This document shows, one piece after another, positions 54,484 to 64,000 of a stretch of DNA of 64,000 nucleotides (position 1 is the first letter of the stretch; every line of letters starts with the position of its first letter). The notes beneath the pieces are model-generated. The model saw only the letters and a list, made by a program, of their open reading frames with translations, had not been told where the DNA came from and did no database searches. Source of the stretch: Candidatus Desulfaltia sp. (GTDB taxonomy: Bacteria; Desulfobacterota; Desulfobacteria; Desulfobacterales; ETH-SRB1); the NCBI GenBank assembly GCA_030656555.1, contig JAUSPN010000015.1, forward strand, positions 32,396-96,395. Direction: 5' to 3'. The position numbers and the translations under genes were made by a program.

Positions 54484-55515
54484 CTATAATTCATCCAGCT
54501 CATGCTTAAGGTCACGAGTCATTAACTTGCGCAACGCCTCTTTGGGAGAGGCATCGTCATAAAGTATATGGTAGATCTCGTGAGAAATCGGCATTTCAAC
54601 GCCGATCTTGCGAGACAGGTTGTAAACAGATTTGGCTGTTTTAATTCCTTCGGCAACCATGCGCATTTCAGACAGGATATCCTGCAACCTCTTTCCCTCG
54701 CCTAACTGCTTGCCCACAGTATAATTACGGCTTAACTTGCCGGTACAGGTCAGGATCAGGTCTCCAACGCCGGCTAAGCCGGTGAATGTGCGTGGGTTTG
54801 CCCCGAGCTTTAAGCCAAGACGCCTGATTTCCGTAAGACCTCTGGTAATCAGGGCTGCCCTGGTATTCAGGCCAAAACCGAGTCCATCGATCATTCCTGA
54901 GGCAATGGCAATTACATTCTTGATGGAACCGCCTAATTCCACCCCGATAATATCATTGTTTGTGTATACTCTAAAAAGAGGTGTGGCAAAAACGTGCTGT
55001 ACAAAGGAGGCTGTCTTTTTGTTCTTTGATGCTACAGCGACCAAGGTTGGAACGTTTGAAGCAACTTCACGGGCAAAACTGGGGCCGGAAAGGGCTGCAA
55101 TATGTTTCTCAGGAATTTTTAGAAGTGTTTCTTTAAGCACGCCGGACATGGTTAAATGGGTTTTGTTTTCAATCCCTTTTGAGGCGGAAACTATGATGGT
55201 ATCCTTTGAAACATATCCGGCAATTTTATGTGATGTTTCCCTCATAAAGTGAGACGGCACAACAATAACCACCAGGTCTTTGTCTGATACAACTCGAGAC
55301 AGATCGTTTGACGGGCATATGTTTGAAGAAAGGGAAATACCGGGAAGAAACAGCCTGTTTTCTTTTAACTCCTTAATTTGTTTAATTACTTCAGCTTCAA
55401 ACACCCACAGGTCAATATTAAAACCTTTCCGGCCAAGAAGGTTGGCCAAAGCTGTTCCCCAGCTTCCACCTCCAACGACACCGATTTTTGTGGAACTTAC
55501 ATCTATATTATTCAT
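54484..55515 (-). CDS. gpsA: Glycerol-3-phosphate dehydrogenase [NAD(P)+]
   Basis: [30 protein letters not shown]...[20 protein letters not shown]...[18 protein letters not shown]...[24 protein letters not shown]. Confidence 0.97.
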   Translation of the reverse strand: MNNIDVSSTKIGVVGGGSWGTALANLLGRKGFNIDLWVFEAEVIKQIKELKENRLFLPGISLSSNICPSNDLSRVVSDKDLVVIVVPSHFMRETSHKIAGYVSKDTIIVSASKGIENKTHLTMSGVLKETLLKIPEKHIAALSGPSFAREVASNVPTLVAVASKNKKTASFVQHVFATPLFRVYTNNDIIGVELGGSIKNVIAIASGMIDGLGFGLNTRAALITRGLTEIRRLGLKLGANPRTFTGLAGVGDLILTCTGKLSRNYTVGKQLGEGKRLQDILSEMRMVAEGIKTAKSVYNLSRKIGVEMPISHEIYHILYDDASPKEALRKLMTRDLKHELDEL

Positions 55516-57958
55516 CGAATTGTATTACCTTTTCCTCTTCCTTTTCAGCAAGCCCGGCAGCTCCTATGACCCTTTCCCCAGGATTAATATCTATAAGCTT
55601 TACGCCCTGGGTGTTTCGACTGATGATCGAAATTCCTTTTATGGGCATGCGTATAATCTTGCCGGTGTTAGCCATGAGCATAAGATCGCTATCCTCTTCT
55701 ACAAGAAGCATTGCAACTACGAGCCCATTCCGCTTACTTGTTTTGATAGTAATTACGCCTTTGCCGCCACGTTTTTGAACGGGATATTCATCGATGGATG
55801 TTCTTTTTCCATACCCGTTTTCTGTGGCTGTAAACAATGTCTGGCCATGGCTCAAGACTTCCATGCCGACTATATGGTCGCCGGTAGCCAGCTTCAGTCC
55901 ATGCACCCCACCTGCAACACGGCCTGTCGGACGAACATCAGATTCATGGAAACGTATTGATTTGCCCGTAGCAGAGCCCAAAAAAACATTCATTGTTCCA
56001 TCTGTTATCCTTGTTCCTATCAACTCATCATCTAAGGCAAGTTTCAAGGCTATGATACCTCCTGCCCTGGGATGGCTGTAAGACATAAGATCGGTCTTTT
56101 TTACAAGCCCGTTTTTTGTGGCCATAATAACATGATAGCCTGGTTCAAATGACGGTACGTCAAGCACTGCTGTAAGCTTTTCATCATTTGCGAAATTAAG
56201 AAAATTAACGATTGCTTTGCCGCGGCTCAAACGACCTGCCTGAGGGATATCATATACTTTGCGCCAGTAAACCTTTCCAAGATTTGTAAAAAAAAGAAAT
56301 GTGTGGTGAGTGGAAGCTACAAAGAGATGTTTGACGAAATCTTCATCTTTTATTCCCATAGCTGTCTTTCCTTTACCGCCCCGCCGCTGGCTTTGATAAA
56401 GGGTAATCGGATTCCGTTTTATATAACCGCTATTGGATATGGTGACGACCATATCCTCTTCAACAATCATGTCCTCTATTGTAATCTCCTTTGTAGCTTC
56501 CAGTATTTCAGTGCGGCGAGGATCTCCGAATTCGTTTTGTATCTCGGAAAGTTCCTCTTTGATGATTTGTTCTACTATTTTTTCACTGGCGAGTATTTCT
56601 TTGAATCTTGAGATAGCTTGTAAAACATTCTTGTATTCTTCTAATATTTTTTCGCGTTCAAGACCTGTAAGCCTTTGCAGGCGCATATCCAGTATTGCCT
56701 GAGCCTGGATTGCGCTTAAGTTAAATTTTTGAATCAGACCCGTCTTTGCATCAACAGGGGATCTTGATTTTCTAATAAGTGAAACAACATCATCAAGATT
56801 ATCAAGGGCGATTTTCAAGCCCTCAAGTATATGAGCGCGCTCCTGAGCCTTTTTCAGATCATAACTGGTCCGCCTGATAATTATGGTTTTGCGGTGGCTA
56901 ATAAAATGTTTAAGGATTTCCTTAAAAGATAGAAGTCGCGGCTGGTTGTTTACAATAGCAAGAAGTATAATGCCAAAGGTGTTTTCTATCTGTGTGTGCT
57001 TATAAAGCTGATTAATCACCACCCCTGCAACCTGATCCTTCTTAAGGTTGATAGCGATCCGCATTCCCTCTCTGTCGGATTCATCCCTTACATATCTTAT
57101 CCCTTCTATTTGCTTGTGCCTTATCATTTCGGCAATCTTTTCAACAAGTCTGGCTTTGTTAACCTGATAAGGGAGTTCTGTAATTATTATGGTTTCGCTT
57201 TGTGTTCTTTTGTCTTTTTCGATTTGAATTCTTGCTCTCACACGGATTATACCGCGCCCGGTTTTATATGCGTTAAATATACCGTTTGTTCCGTGAATAA
57301 TGCCGCCTGTAGGAAAGTCGGGTCCGGGCACCAATTTTATAAGGTCCTGACATGAAATTGCATTATTGTCTATTATCGCATTTATTGCCGTAATTATTTC
57401 AGAAAGATTATGCGGCGGAATATTGGTTGCCATACCGACCGCTATGCCGGAAGAACCATTGATCAAAAGATTAGGAAGCTTAGCAGGAAGCACTGAAGGC
57501 TCATTCAAGGATTCATCATAATTCGCGACCCAGTCAACTGTTTCTTTGTCCAGATCCTCCAGCATTTGATGCGCCAGGCGCATCATTCTGATCTCTGTGT
57601 ATCTCATTGCGGCAGGAGAATCCCCGTCAACAGAGCCAAAATTTCCCTGGCCGTTTATAAGGGGATACCTTAAAGAAAAATTCTGCGCCATCCTTACAAT
57701 TGTGTCATAGACAGCAGTATCGCCATGAGGATGGTATTTGCCGATAACATCTCCTACAATGCGGGCAGACTTTTTATAAGGTTTATTCCAGTCGTTTTTG
57801 AGCTCACGCATTGCATATAGCACGCGTCGGTGGACAGGTTTCAGGCCGTCACGCACATCCGGCAAAGCCCTTCCTATGATTACGCTCATGGCATAATCGA
57901 GATAAGATTTTTTCATCTCCTTTTCAATGCTGATTTCCGACGTTTTCCCTGTATGCAT
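55508..57958 (-). CDS. gyrA: DNA gyrase subunit A
   Basis: [36 protein letters not shown]...[49 protein letters not shown]...QRRGGKGKT. Confidence 0.98.
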   Translation of the reverse strand: MHTGKTSEISIEKEMKKSYLDYAMSVIIGRALPDVRDGLKPVHRRVLYAMRELKNDWNKPYKKSARIVGDVIGKYHPHGDTAVYDTIVRMAQNFSLRYPLINGQGNFGSVDGDSPAAMRYTEIRMMRLAHQMLEDLDKETVDWVANYDESLNEPSVLPAKLPNLLINGSSGIAVGMATNIPPHNLSEIITAINAIIDNNAISCQDLIKLVPGPDFPTGGIIHGTNGIFNAYKTGRGIIRVRARIQIEKDKRTQSETIIITELPYQVNKARLVEKIAEMIRHKQIEGIRYVRDESDREGMRIAINLKKDQVAGVVINQLYKHTQIENTFGIILLAIVNNQPRLLSFKEILKHFISHRKTIIIRRTSYDLKKAQERAHILEGLKIALDNLDDVVSLIRKSRSPVDAKTGLIQKFNLSAIQAQAILDMRLQRLTGLEREKILEEYKNVLQAISRFKEILASEKIVEQIIKEELSEIQNEFGDPRRTEILEATKEITIEDMIVEEDMVVTISNSGYIKRNPITLYQSQRRGGKGKTAMGIKDEDFVKHLFVASTHHTFLFFTNLGKVYWRKVYDIPQAGRLSRGKAIVNFLNFANDEKLTAVLDVPSFEPGYHVIMATKNGLVKKTDLMSYSHPRAGGIIALKLALDDELIGTRITDGTMNVFLGSATGKSIRFHESDVRPTGRVAGGVHGLKLATGDHIVGMEVLSHGQTLFTATENGYGKRTSIDEYPVQKRGGKGVITIKTSKRNGLVVAMLLVEEDSDLMLMANTGKIIRMPIKGISIISRNTQGVKLIDINPGERVIGAAGLAEKEEEKVIQFDE

Positions 57959-59043
57959 TATGTCAATTCCTTTGGCCCAAGCATTTTCCGGTAGCTGGCA
58001 TTATAAATATCGGTCAGGGTCAAAAACGCGGTTATAACAAGCGGACCGTATATAATGCCAAGAATTCCAAACAGCTTAAGTCCTCCGATTATAGAAAAGA
58101 ATACAAGAAGTGTATGCATTTTAACGCGCCGGCCCACTATTTTTGGCTTTAAGATATATTCAACGGTGACTGAAAGGATTATATAAAAAACAACAAAGAA
58201 AATAGCTGCTGCGATCTGCCCTTTTAAAAAAAGATATATAGCCGCGGGTATAAATACGGCCCCGATTCCTACTATAGGAAGAAATGCAAGCAGAGCCATT
58301 ATCACACCCCACAGAAAAGGGGACTTTAAACCAAACAGCATAAAAACTGTTCCACCCAAGACTCCCTGGATCAAACCACCAAGGCCGTTGCCGATCAGAA
58401 TGGCTCCAGCCATATCCTTAAACTTTTGAATTAATTTTTCGTCCTGTTCTTTTGGAAACGGGGAAAGGTCTGTAATAAAAGAAATCAGCCTGCTGCCGTC
58501 AATTAAAAGAAAATAGACAACAAGAAGCATGAGAAATATGTTTACAAAAAATGCAAGTGTGTTCGAGGCGATTGATCTGGCCTGCTCGTAAAGAAAAAGG
58601 CCGACAATTTTACCAAGTTCTGAAACAGCCTTGTTTAAAGTTTCCCCAGTGAATTCAATATTGAAATGTGTAAGCACAAGGTTTGCTTTTTCAAGAAAAA
58701 CACTGTTTGAAATAAGATTTTTTATCTGGTCATTTAATAATGCACCCTTTGCGGTTATATAAAGGTCATGCGCATCTTTTGATAATATGCCAACAAAAAA
58801 TCCTATTGGAACAAGCACGACAAAAAATATTAGAGTGCAGGTTAAAAAGGAGGCAAAAGGGGGATTTATTTTATCTTTTACATTTATTAAATTAAAAACA
58901 GGACTGAAAATGCCTGTTATAACAGAGGCAAGAACAATTATCGATATAAATGGCCATATAAGCCATGTGAGCATTGCAATTGAAAGGATAAAAAGGCTCA
59001 AAAAAAACCAAAAAATGATATTTCGAGAATTACCATCTCGCAT
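57958..59043 (-). CDS. AI-2E family transporter
   Basis: Multi-pass protein; [60 protein letters not shown]...[42 protein letters not shown]. Confidence 0.93.
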   Translation of the reverse strand: MRDGNSRNIIFWFFLSLFILSIAMLTWLIWPFISIIVLASVITGIFSPVFNLINVKDKINPPFASFLTCTLIFFVVLVPIGFFVGILSKDAHDLYITAKGALLNDQIKNLISNSVFLEKANLVLTHFNIEFTGETLNKAVSELGKIVGLFLYEQARSIASNTLAFFVNIFLMLLVVYFLLIDGSRLISFITDLSPFPKEQDEKLIQKFKDMAGAILIGNGLGGLIQGVLGGTVFMLFGLKSPFLWGVIMALLAFLPIVGIGAVFIPAAIYLFLKGQIAAAIFFVVFYIILSVTVEYILKPKIVGRRVKMHTLLVFFSIIGGLKLFGILGIIYGPLVITAFLTLTDIYNASYRKMLGPKELT

Positions 59044-59240
59044 AGTATCTCCAAGAACAAAATCAATAAGTACTAATAATTTACCGCTTGGAATAAAATT
59101 TCGATCCGGAAACGGCCCGTTCGGGCATGTTTGGTGGAAAATAGCGCGCAGACAGATACAACGCGCAGGCAGACGCAGGCAGTAAGATTTTTATCCCTTG
59201 CCGCTGGCCTCAAGATCCGGGATTTTTCGAACGCCCCGCT

Positions 59241-59396
59241 TTACTTGCTGATAATGCCGAAAGCTACTAATAAAAGAAGGATTTCATATATGAAAACAGG
59301 GGCATAATTTCCAAAAATAGCGTAAACAATACCTCCGCCAACAATTGCCGGTACAGCACAAAAAACTAAAATCCCCAACTTCCTGCTGATGTCCAT
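59241..59396 (-). CDS. Small two-TM protein (51 aa)
   Basis: MDISRKLGILVFCAVPAIVGGGIVYAIFGNYAPVFIYEILLLLVAFGIISK with upstream ggagg; start moved inward from ORF-track 59450. Confidence 0.6.
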   Translation of the reverse strand: MDISRKLGILVFCAVPAIVGGGIVYAIFGNYAPVFIYEILLLLVAFGIISK

Positions 59397-59589
59397 TTTT
59401 ATAATCCTCCGGTAACCTTTTATATAAAGACGATTTTTCTTACCTTCCAACTGTTGATGAACTCATAAAAAATTAATTTATAACAATAACTGATAATTAA
59501 GTAAAGAAAAAAACAGATAATTTGACACAAATCTTTAATGTTGATAGTTGATGGTTTAATCCAAATTGTAAACTGTAACAGAAAGCAAC

Positions 59590-60900
59590 ATGGGAACGCT
59601 TATGACAGACATTTTGCTGGTTTTTATTGTTTTACTTTCCCTTGTTTTATTAGTCTTTTTTTTGGCGCTTATTAAGCGCAAATCAATTGACGGTTTTAAA
59701 AAAATTGCGACCGACATAGATGCCCTGGGCAATGTCTATAATAATACCGAGCGGATGGTAAAGGATGAGATCGCAAGAAACAGGGAAGAAAGCAGCGCAA
59801 ACGCCAAACAGGCTCGTGAAGAACTAAGCGGAGCATTAAAGGATTCCGGCGATTCTTTGCTAAAAAGGATGACCGAAAATGCCGGCATGCAGAAAGATCA
59901 GCTTGATTCCTTTTCAAGACTGCTACGCGATATGACTAAAATCAATGAAGAAAAGTTCGATGCGATGCGCACAACCATAGATAGCCGCATAAGGGAGCTG
60001 CAGGAGGATAACAGTAAGAAATTAGAACAGATGCGGGCTGTTGTTGATGAAAAGCTTCAGCTAACCCTGGAAACACGTATAGGAGAGTCGTTTAAACAGG
60101 TAAGTGAACGCTTAGAGCGGGTGTATAAAGGCCTTGGAGAAATGAGAAGCCTGGCCGCAGGAGTGGGAGATCTTAAGAAGGTTTTGACAAATGTGAAAAC
60201 TCGCGGCACATGGGGCGAAATTCAGCTTGGCAATATTCTCGAACAGATTTTAACGCCGGATCAGTATGAAGTTAATGTGGCGACCAAAAAGAACAGTGAT
60301 GACAGAGTAGAGTTTGCCATTAAATTGCCGGGCAGAGGGGTTGATAAAGAACAGATAGTTTGGTTGCCGATTGACTCTAAATTCCCGCAGGAAGATTACC
60401 AGCGTCTCCTTGATGCCCAGGAGGAGGCTGATAAAGAGCTGGTAGAAAGATCAAGTAAAAATCTTGAAATGTGTATTAAGGCCGAAGCAAAGAAAATTAA
60501 GGAAAAGTATCTGGATCCTCCCAACACAACCGATTTTGGCATTATGTTTTTGCCGGTGGAGGGGTTGTATGCAGAGGTGCTGCGCATGCCTGGTCTGTTC
60601 GATTTTTTGCAGCGTGAATACCGAATTAATGTTACCGGCCCGACAACCCTTGCAGCATTGCTTAACAGTCTGCAGATGGGTTTTAAAACACTTGCGATTG
60701 AGAGGCGTTCCAGTGAAGTCTGGGAACTTTTAGGCAGAGTTAAGACAGAGTTTGATAAATTTGGCAGCATGCTGGATAAAACAAAAAAGAAGCTTCAGGA
60801 AGCCGCCAACACTATAGACCAGGCAGAGCTACGCACCAGGGTCATTAAAAGCAAACTCAAAAAGGTACAGGAAATACCGATGGATGATTCATTACTATAA
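59590..60900 (+). CDS. rmuC: DNA recombination protein RmuC
   Basis: VYKGLGEMRSLAAGVGDLKKVLTNVKTRGTWGEIQLGNILEQILTPDQYEVNVATK...GPTTLAALLNSLQMGFKTLAIERRSSEVWELLGRVKTEFDKFG. Confidence 0.95.
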   Translation: MGTLMTDILLVFIVLLSLVLLVFFLALIKRKSIDGFKKIATDIDALGNVYNNTERMVKDEIARNREESSANAKQAREELSGALKDSGDSLLKRMTENAGMQKDQLDSFSRLLRDMTKINEEKFDAMRTTIDSRIRELQEDNSKKLEQMRAVVDEKLQLTLETRIGESFKQVSERLERVYKGLGEMRSLAAGVGDLKKVLTNVKTRGTWGEIQLGNILEQILTPDQYEVNVATKKNSDDRVEFAIKLPGRGVDKEQIVWLPIDSKFPQEDYQRLLDAQEEADKELVERSSKNLEMCIKAEAKKIKEKYLDPPNTTDFGIMFLPVEGLYAEVLRMPGLFDFLQREYRINVTGPTTLAALLNSLQMGFKTLAIERRSSEVWELLGRVKTEFDKFGSMLDKTKKKLQEAANTIDQAELRTRVIKSKLKKVQEIPMDDSLL

Positions 60901-60995
60901 ACAGATTATGATGGTTTTGTGAAAAGTTTAATTTTGTTTGTTCCGTGACCAATGCTTAAGTTTATGCTCAATAATTTATATTACAGGTAATTATT

Positions 60996-61163
60996 TTGAA
61001 TCAATTTAATATCTTTGTAATCAGGACAATACTTGGTCTTATTTTTGCGGTTATTTTAACGCGGTTTTTTTATGCCCAAACCGATGTTTTCCATGTAGCC
61101 GGTCTTGCTGTTTTTCTGGTCGGGATAGCATATCTTCTGGATTATATGCGAAACAGAAAATGA
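60996..61163 (+). CDS. Small membrane protein LNQFNIFVIRTILGLIFAVILTRFFYAQTDVFHVAGLAVFLVGIAYLLDYMRNRK (55 aa, TTG start)
   Basis: Open frame with TTG start and two hydrophobic segments; below the ORF-track cutoff. Confidence 0.55.
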   Translation: MNQFNIFVIRTILGLIFAVILTRFFYAQTDVFHVAGLAVFLVGIAYLLDYMRNRK

Positions 61164-61973
61164 CTATAAGTTATACATATCTGGCCTTCTGTTTGGAAGG
61201 AAAAAATGCATCCTGTTATTTCGTACCCTGGCGAGGTCATCAGCCTTTAAATCCCCGATCATTATACCCTCCCTGTCGCTTATCCTTTTCTTTATAATCT
61301 TGCCGCACGGACCGATTATTACTGAGACACCGGGGAAAGTAAGCCCTTTGCCATTTTTACCTGTCTGGTTACATGCAATAATAAAAAGGCTGTTATCATA
61401 AGCCCTTGCAGGAAGATGCCGCATCCACGACATGAATTTTTTGTCCGGAGTTCCTCTTGGAGATGCATGTGGAATGAAGATTAGTTCTGCTCCATTTATA
61501 GCCATATGTTCGGAAAGCCCTGGAAAATGCGCATCATAACAAAGCTGAATTCCAAATTTTACTCCTTTTGTCTCAAACAGTGGAATTTTGCTGCCCGGAG
61601 TAAAAAAAGCGCTTTCAGGGGGAGCTATATGCAGCTTTCGATATATACCTGAAACGCTGTCAGGCGTAATAACCAGGTGGCTTGCAAATATCCGGCCGGT
61701 TACATCTTTTTCAGCCATACCTGCAAGAATAACAATTTTTTCCTCTCCGGCTAAACGCAAAAGGTCTTGTATTGCCCTGCCTGAAACAGGCTCTGCTATC
61801 TCATTAATATCCTTATCTATACAGTACCCTGTAACATTCATTTCAGGGAAACAGATTATTTCGGCGTCTTTCTTCTTTGCTTCCTTTATCCACCTGGCCA
61901 TGCGGTCGATATTATGCTCGGTCTTGTTAACAGGCGAATTGAAAACAGCAACAGCAACCCTTATATCTTTCAT
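61164..61973 (-). CDS. Carbon-nitrogen hydrolase (nitrilase superfamily)
   Basis: RVAVAVFNSPVNKTEHNIDRMARWIKEAKKKDAEIICFPEMNVTGY...YRKLHIAPPE...FGIQLCYDAHFPGLSEHMAINGAELIFIPHASP. Confidence 0.93.
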   Translation of the reverse strand: MKDIRVAVAVFNSPVNKTEHNIDRMARWIKEAKKKDAEIICFPEMNVTGYCIDKDINEIAEPVSGRAIQDLLRLAGEEKIVILAGMAEKDVTGRIFASHLVITPDSVSGIYRKLHIAPPESAFFTPGSKIPLFETKGVKFGIQLCYDAHFPGLSEHMAINGAELIFIPHASPRGTPDKKFMSWMRHLPARAYDNSLFIIACNQTGKNGKGLTFPGVSVIIGPCGKIIKKRISDREGIMIGDLKADDLARVRNNRMHFFLPNRRPDMYNL

Positions 61974-61993
61974 TGTTTATTCCCTACAACATT

Positions 61994-62449
61994 CTATAGA
62001 TCAAAGTGAGCCTTTATCTTAAAAACCTTTGTTGCAGGCATATTGATAATATCTGTTATTCCTGTTTTGTCGGAGATATTTTTAAGGTTTTTTTCTATTT
62101 CCTTCATGGATGGAGCAATAAAGGTAAACCATATATTATACTTGTTGTTCCGTTTATAATTATGAGTTACTCCAGGATGGCTGTTTACTTCTTTAGCAAA
62201 GAATTCAATTTTATTTTTCGGCACCTTTGCTGCGCAGAGAGTGCTGACAAATCCTAATTTTTCAGGGACGAAATTACCCCCTATCCGCCTGATAAGCCCT
62301 TTTTTCTTCAACACGGCAAGTCGCTTTAAAATATCATCTTCGGAAAGACCCAGATCATTTGCTACGGCAAGATAGGGGCGGGGGGTTATCGGAAAGTCGG
62401 ACTGTATCCTGTTTAGAATTTCCCTGTCTATGTCATCCATTGAAGACAT
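61994..62449 (-). CDS. ahbA: AsnC/Lrp-fold siroheme decarboxylase subunit (AhbA/AhbB family)
   Basis: MDDIDREILNRIQSDFPITPRPYLAVANDLGLSEDDILKRLAVLKKKGLIRRIGGNFVPEKLGFVSTLCAAKVPKNKIEFFAKEVNSHPGVTHNYKRNNKYNIWFTFIAPS; A versus B assignment is tentative. Confidence 0.75.
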   Translation of the reverse strand: MSSMDDIDREILNRIQSDFPITPRPYLAVANDLGLSEDDILKRLAVLKKKGLIRRIGGNFVPEKLGFVSTLCAAKVPKNKIEFFAKEVNSHPGVTHNYKRNNKYNIWFTFIAPSMKEIEKNLKNISDKTGITDIINMPATKVFKIKAHFDL

Positions 62450-62465
62450 GATTGTTTTTACCTTA

Positions 62466-62505
62466 ATAAAAAAAGCCCCGCATAATATGCAGGGCTTTTT
62501 TAGTT
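62466..62505 (-). terminator. Rho-independent terminator downstream of dsrC
   Basis: aaaaaaagccccgcataatatgcagggctttttta: GC-rich stem flanked by A/T runs. Confidence 0.85.
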
Positions 62506-62539
62506 AAAAATGTGTTAAACAGGCCATTGATTTCTTGGC

Positions 62540-62857
62540 TTAGACGCATCCTGTAGGTTTTGGAAGACCGGCCATCTTACATGCTCCTTTGCCGGGCCCT
62601 GACGGATAAAGTTCATATATATGTTTCAGTTTGAAGCCTGTAACTTTAGATAGTATCCGAACCATTGGAGCAATTCCGTTTTTCTCATAATACTCGCGAA
62701 GCACTGTGATCATCGCACGATGCTCCTCAGTAAGCTCCTCAATACCCTCTGTTGTTTTAACATACTGTACCCACTCCTCACTCCAGTTCGCATACGAATC
62801 AATAAAACCATCTTCATCCGTAACAAAAGTTTTACCCATGAATTGAATTTCTGGCAT
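62540..62857 (-). CDS. dsrC: DsrC/TusE family sulfur-relay protein
   Basis: MPEIQFMGKTFVTDEDGFIDSYANWSEEWVQYVKTTEGIEELTEEHRAMITVLREYYEKNGIAPMVRILSKVTGFKLKHIYELYPSGPGKGACKMAGLPKPTGCV; both C-terminal-arm cysteines present. Confidence 0.95.
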   Translation of the reverse strand: MPEIQFMGKTFVTDEDGFIDSYANWSEEWVQYVKTTEGIEELTEEHRAMITVLREYYEKNGIAPMVRILSKVTGFKLKHIYELYPSGPGKGACKMAGLPKPTGCV

Positions 62858-62999
62858 TTAAAAATCCCCCTTTTTTTTTTAAAAAATATTATGGCTTCCC
62901 GCCCTTTAATTATATGTTTATTTATCAATTTTTTATATATTATCAATTAATAAATGTCAATATTAAAAAACAATGAACTCGTAAAAAGTTTAGTCTATC

Positions 63000-63845
63000 T
63001 CAATATTCTTTTGGCATGCCGTTTAGCTCTGCCAGCGTAAAAACCGGCCCGTCTTTGCATACGAATTCTTTTCCAATATTGCACCTGCCGCAAATTCCGA
63101 TGCCGCACTTCATACGCATTTCAAGAGACATTATTATGTGATCATGGGCGTAGCCAAGCTTGTCTAATACCGGCTGGGTAAACTTGATCATGATCGGCGG
63201 GCCGCAAACAATGGCGTATGTGTCTGCAGTGGCGGGAGGCATTTTCTGCTCGGTGATTGTTGGTACAAATCCTACATTGTATTTCCAGCCCGGATCATCT
63301 GTGTTGTCCACGGTAATATGCATATTAATATCATCACGAGTTTCCCACGCGGCAAGTTCATCCCTGTAAAGGAGCATTCCTGGAGATCGTGCGCCGTATA
63401 TAACATGAATCTCTTTAAACTTCGATCTGTTGGGCGGATCGAGCATATAAACAATAGATGAACGGAGTGTAGTAAAGGCAAAACCACCACCGATGATCAC
63501 AACATTTTTTCCTTCAAGTATATTCCAGGGATAACTCTTGCCGAAAGGACCGCGCAACCCCATAATATCGCCGGCTTTCATGGAATGAAGACAGCTCGTA
63601 ACCAGACCGACTTTATTGATTGTAAAGGTTACATATCCTTTCTCCGTAGGCGAAGATGCAATACCTATGGGCGCTTCACCCTTTCCTGCAACGGAAAGCT
63701 CGGCAAACTGACCCGACTTATAAGAAAACTTCTCTTCATCACCCTGGTTTATAAAAACCAGCCTGAATGTCTTGAGATTTTTGTCTTCGGTTTCGGTTAT
63801 TATCTCGTCTATACGAACAGGATATGGCAAATACGGATTTTGCAT
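63000..63845 (-). CDS. FAD/NAD(P)-binding electron transfer subunit (hydrogenase/sulfite reductase gamma-like, 2Fe-2S C-terminus)
   Basis: YKSGQFAELSVAGKGEAPIGIASSPTEKGYVTFTINKVGLVTSCLHSMKAGDIMGLRGPFGKSYPW...VIIGGGFAFTTLRSS...MRMKCGIGICGRCNIGKEFVCKDGPVFTLAEL. Confidence 0.9.
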   Translation of the reverse strand: MQNPYLPYPVRIDEIITETEDKNLKTFRLVFINQGDEEKFSYKSGQFAELSVAGKGEAPIGIASSPTEKGYVTFTINKVGLVTSCLHSMKAGDIMGLRGPFGKSYPWNILEGKNVVIIGGGFAFTTLRSSIVYMLDPPNRSKFKEIHVIYGARSPGMLLYRDELAAWETRDDINMHITVDNTDDPGWKYNVGFVPTITEQKMPPATADTYAIVCGPPIMIKFTQPVLDKLGYAHDHIIMSLEMRMKCGIGICGRCNIGKEFVCKDGPVFTLAELNGMPKEY

Positions 63846-63985
63846 TATAGATTCCTTAACTTTAGTCCATTATAAAAACCCTTGCCCTCAGGGCAAGGTC
63901 AGAGTTCATTGGCTTTGCCTTTTGAACGACCCATTGTTACATCCAGACCTGAGTTGTCCCAACAGCATCAGGAAAGGAGTAACAA

Positions 63986-64000
63986 ATGAGTCGTTTTCGA
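63986..64000 (+). other. Possible start of a + strand gene truncated by the window (ATGAGTCGTTTTCGA, MSRFR)
   Basis: Strong ribosome-binding site aggaaaggagtaacaaATG at the extreme right edge. Confidence 0.4.

Noticed and set aside
55280-55960. 226-aa + strand ORF over gpsA/gyrA
   Set aside because: Antisense shadow ORF of two well-supported housekeeping genes.
59086-59230. GC-rich region ccggaaacggcccgttcgggc...gcgcgcagacagatacaacgcgcaggcag considered as a small structured RNA
   Set aside because: No match I could make to SRP RNA, tmRNA, RNase P or another known consensus; left unannotated.
1-64000. Search for CRISPR arrays, tRNA and rRNA genes
   Set aside because: No regularly spaced repeat-spacer pattern and no recognisable tRNA/rRNA sequence noticed; short tandem heptamers at 54420-54475 have no spacers.
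63879-64000. Possible insertion sequence start at right edge (hairpin ccttgccctcagggcaagg, then ATGAGTCG)
   Set aside because: Only five codons are visible; cannot distinguish a transposon from an ordinary divergent gene.

Overview
The window looks like chromosomal DNA from a sulfate-reducing Desulfobacterota (delta-proteobacterium). This is inferred from a DsrC-like protein, an AhbA/B-like siroheme decarboxylase subunit and overall gene style; no search was run. Left part (~1-17 kb): LPS core / surface glycan biosynthesis. It has an acyltransferase, heptosyltransferases, GT2/GT4/GT9/CgeB-like and GT-D glycosyltransferases, methyltransferases, an O-antigen ligase-like protein and galE, interrupted by a HigBA toxin-antitoxin module. 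Middle (~17-37 kb): HD protein, MobB, radical SAM, polA, a graveyard of truncated genes (IS110, universal stress protein, cyclase, zinc-ribbon transposase N-terminus), HicAB, flavin reductase and a complete recC-recB-recD operon. Right part (~37-64 kb): QueF, lipoprotein, response-regulator/cyclase, dusB, a compact three-gene unit (HAD phosphatase + glycosyltransferase + 622-aa Cys-rich protein of unknown function), a two-component system, pgk, radC, gpsA, gyrA, rmuC, ahbA-like, dsrC and an FAD/NAD(P)-binding electron-transfer subunit. The most unusual non-coding signal is a dispersed palindromic element (GAACCGCAAAAGCGAGCGCATTCC...GAACTTCAATTCA). It occurs four times, and one copy lies in frame inside recC, analogous to Rickettsia palindromic elements. 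A second, weaker candidate lies in a glycosyltransferase. Other observations: a duplicated waaC 3' end flanking higBA, several MITE-like or hairpin repeat families, heptamer-period repeats, a likely frameshifted glycosyltransferase and microprotein ORFs below the ORF-track cutoff. No tRNA, rRNA or CRISPR was recognised.
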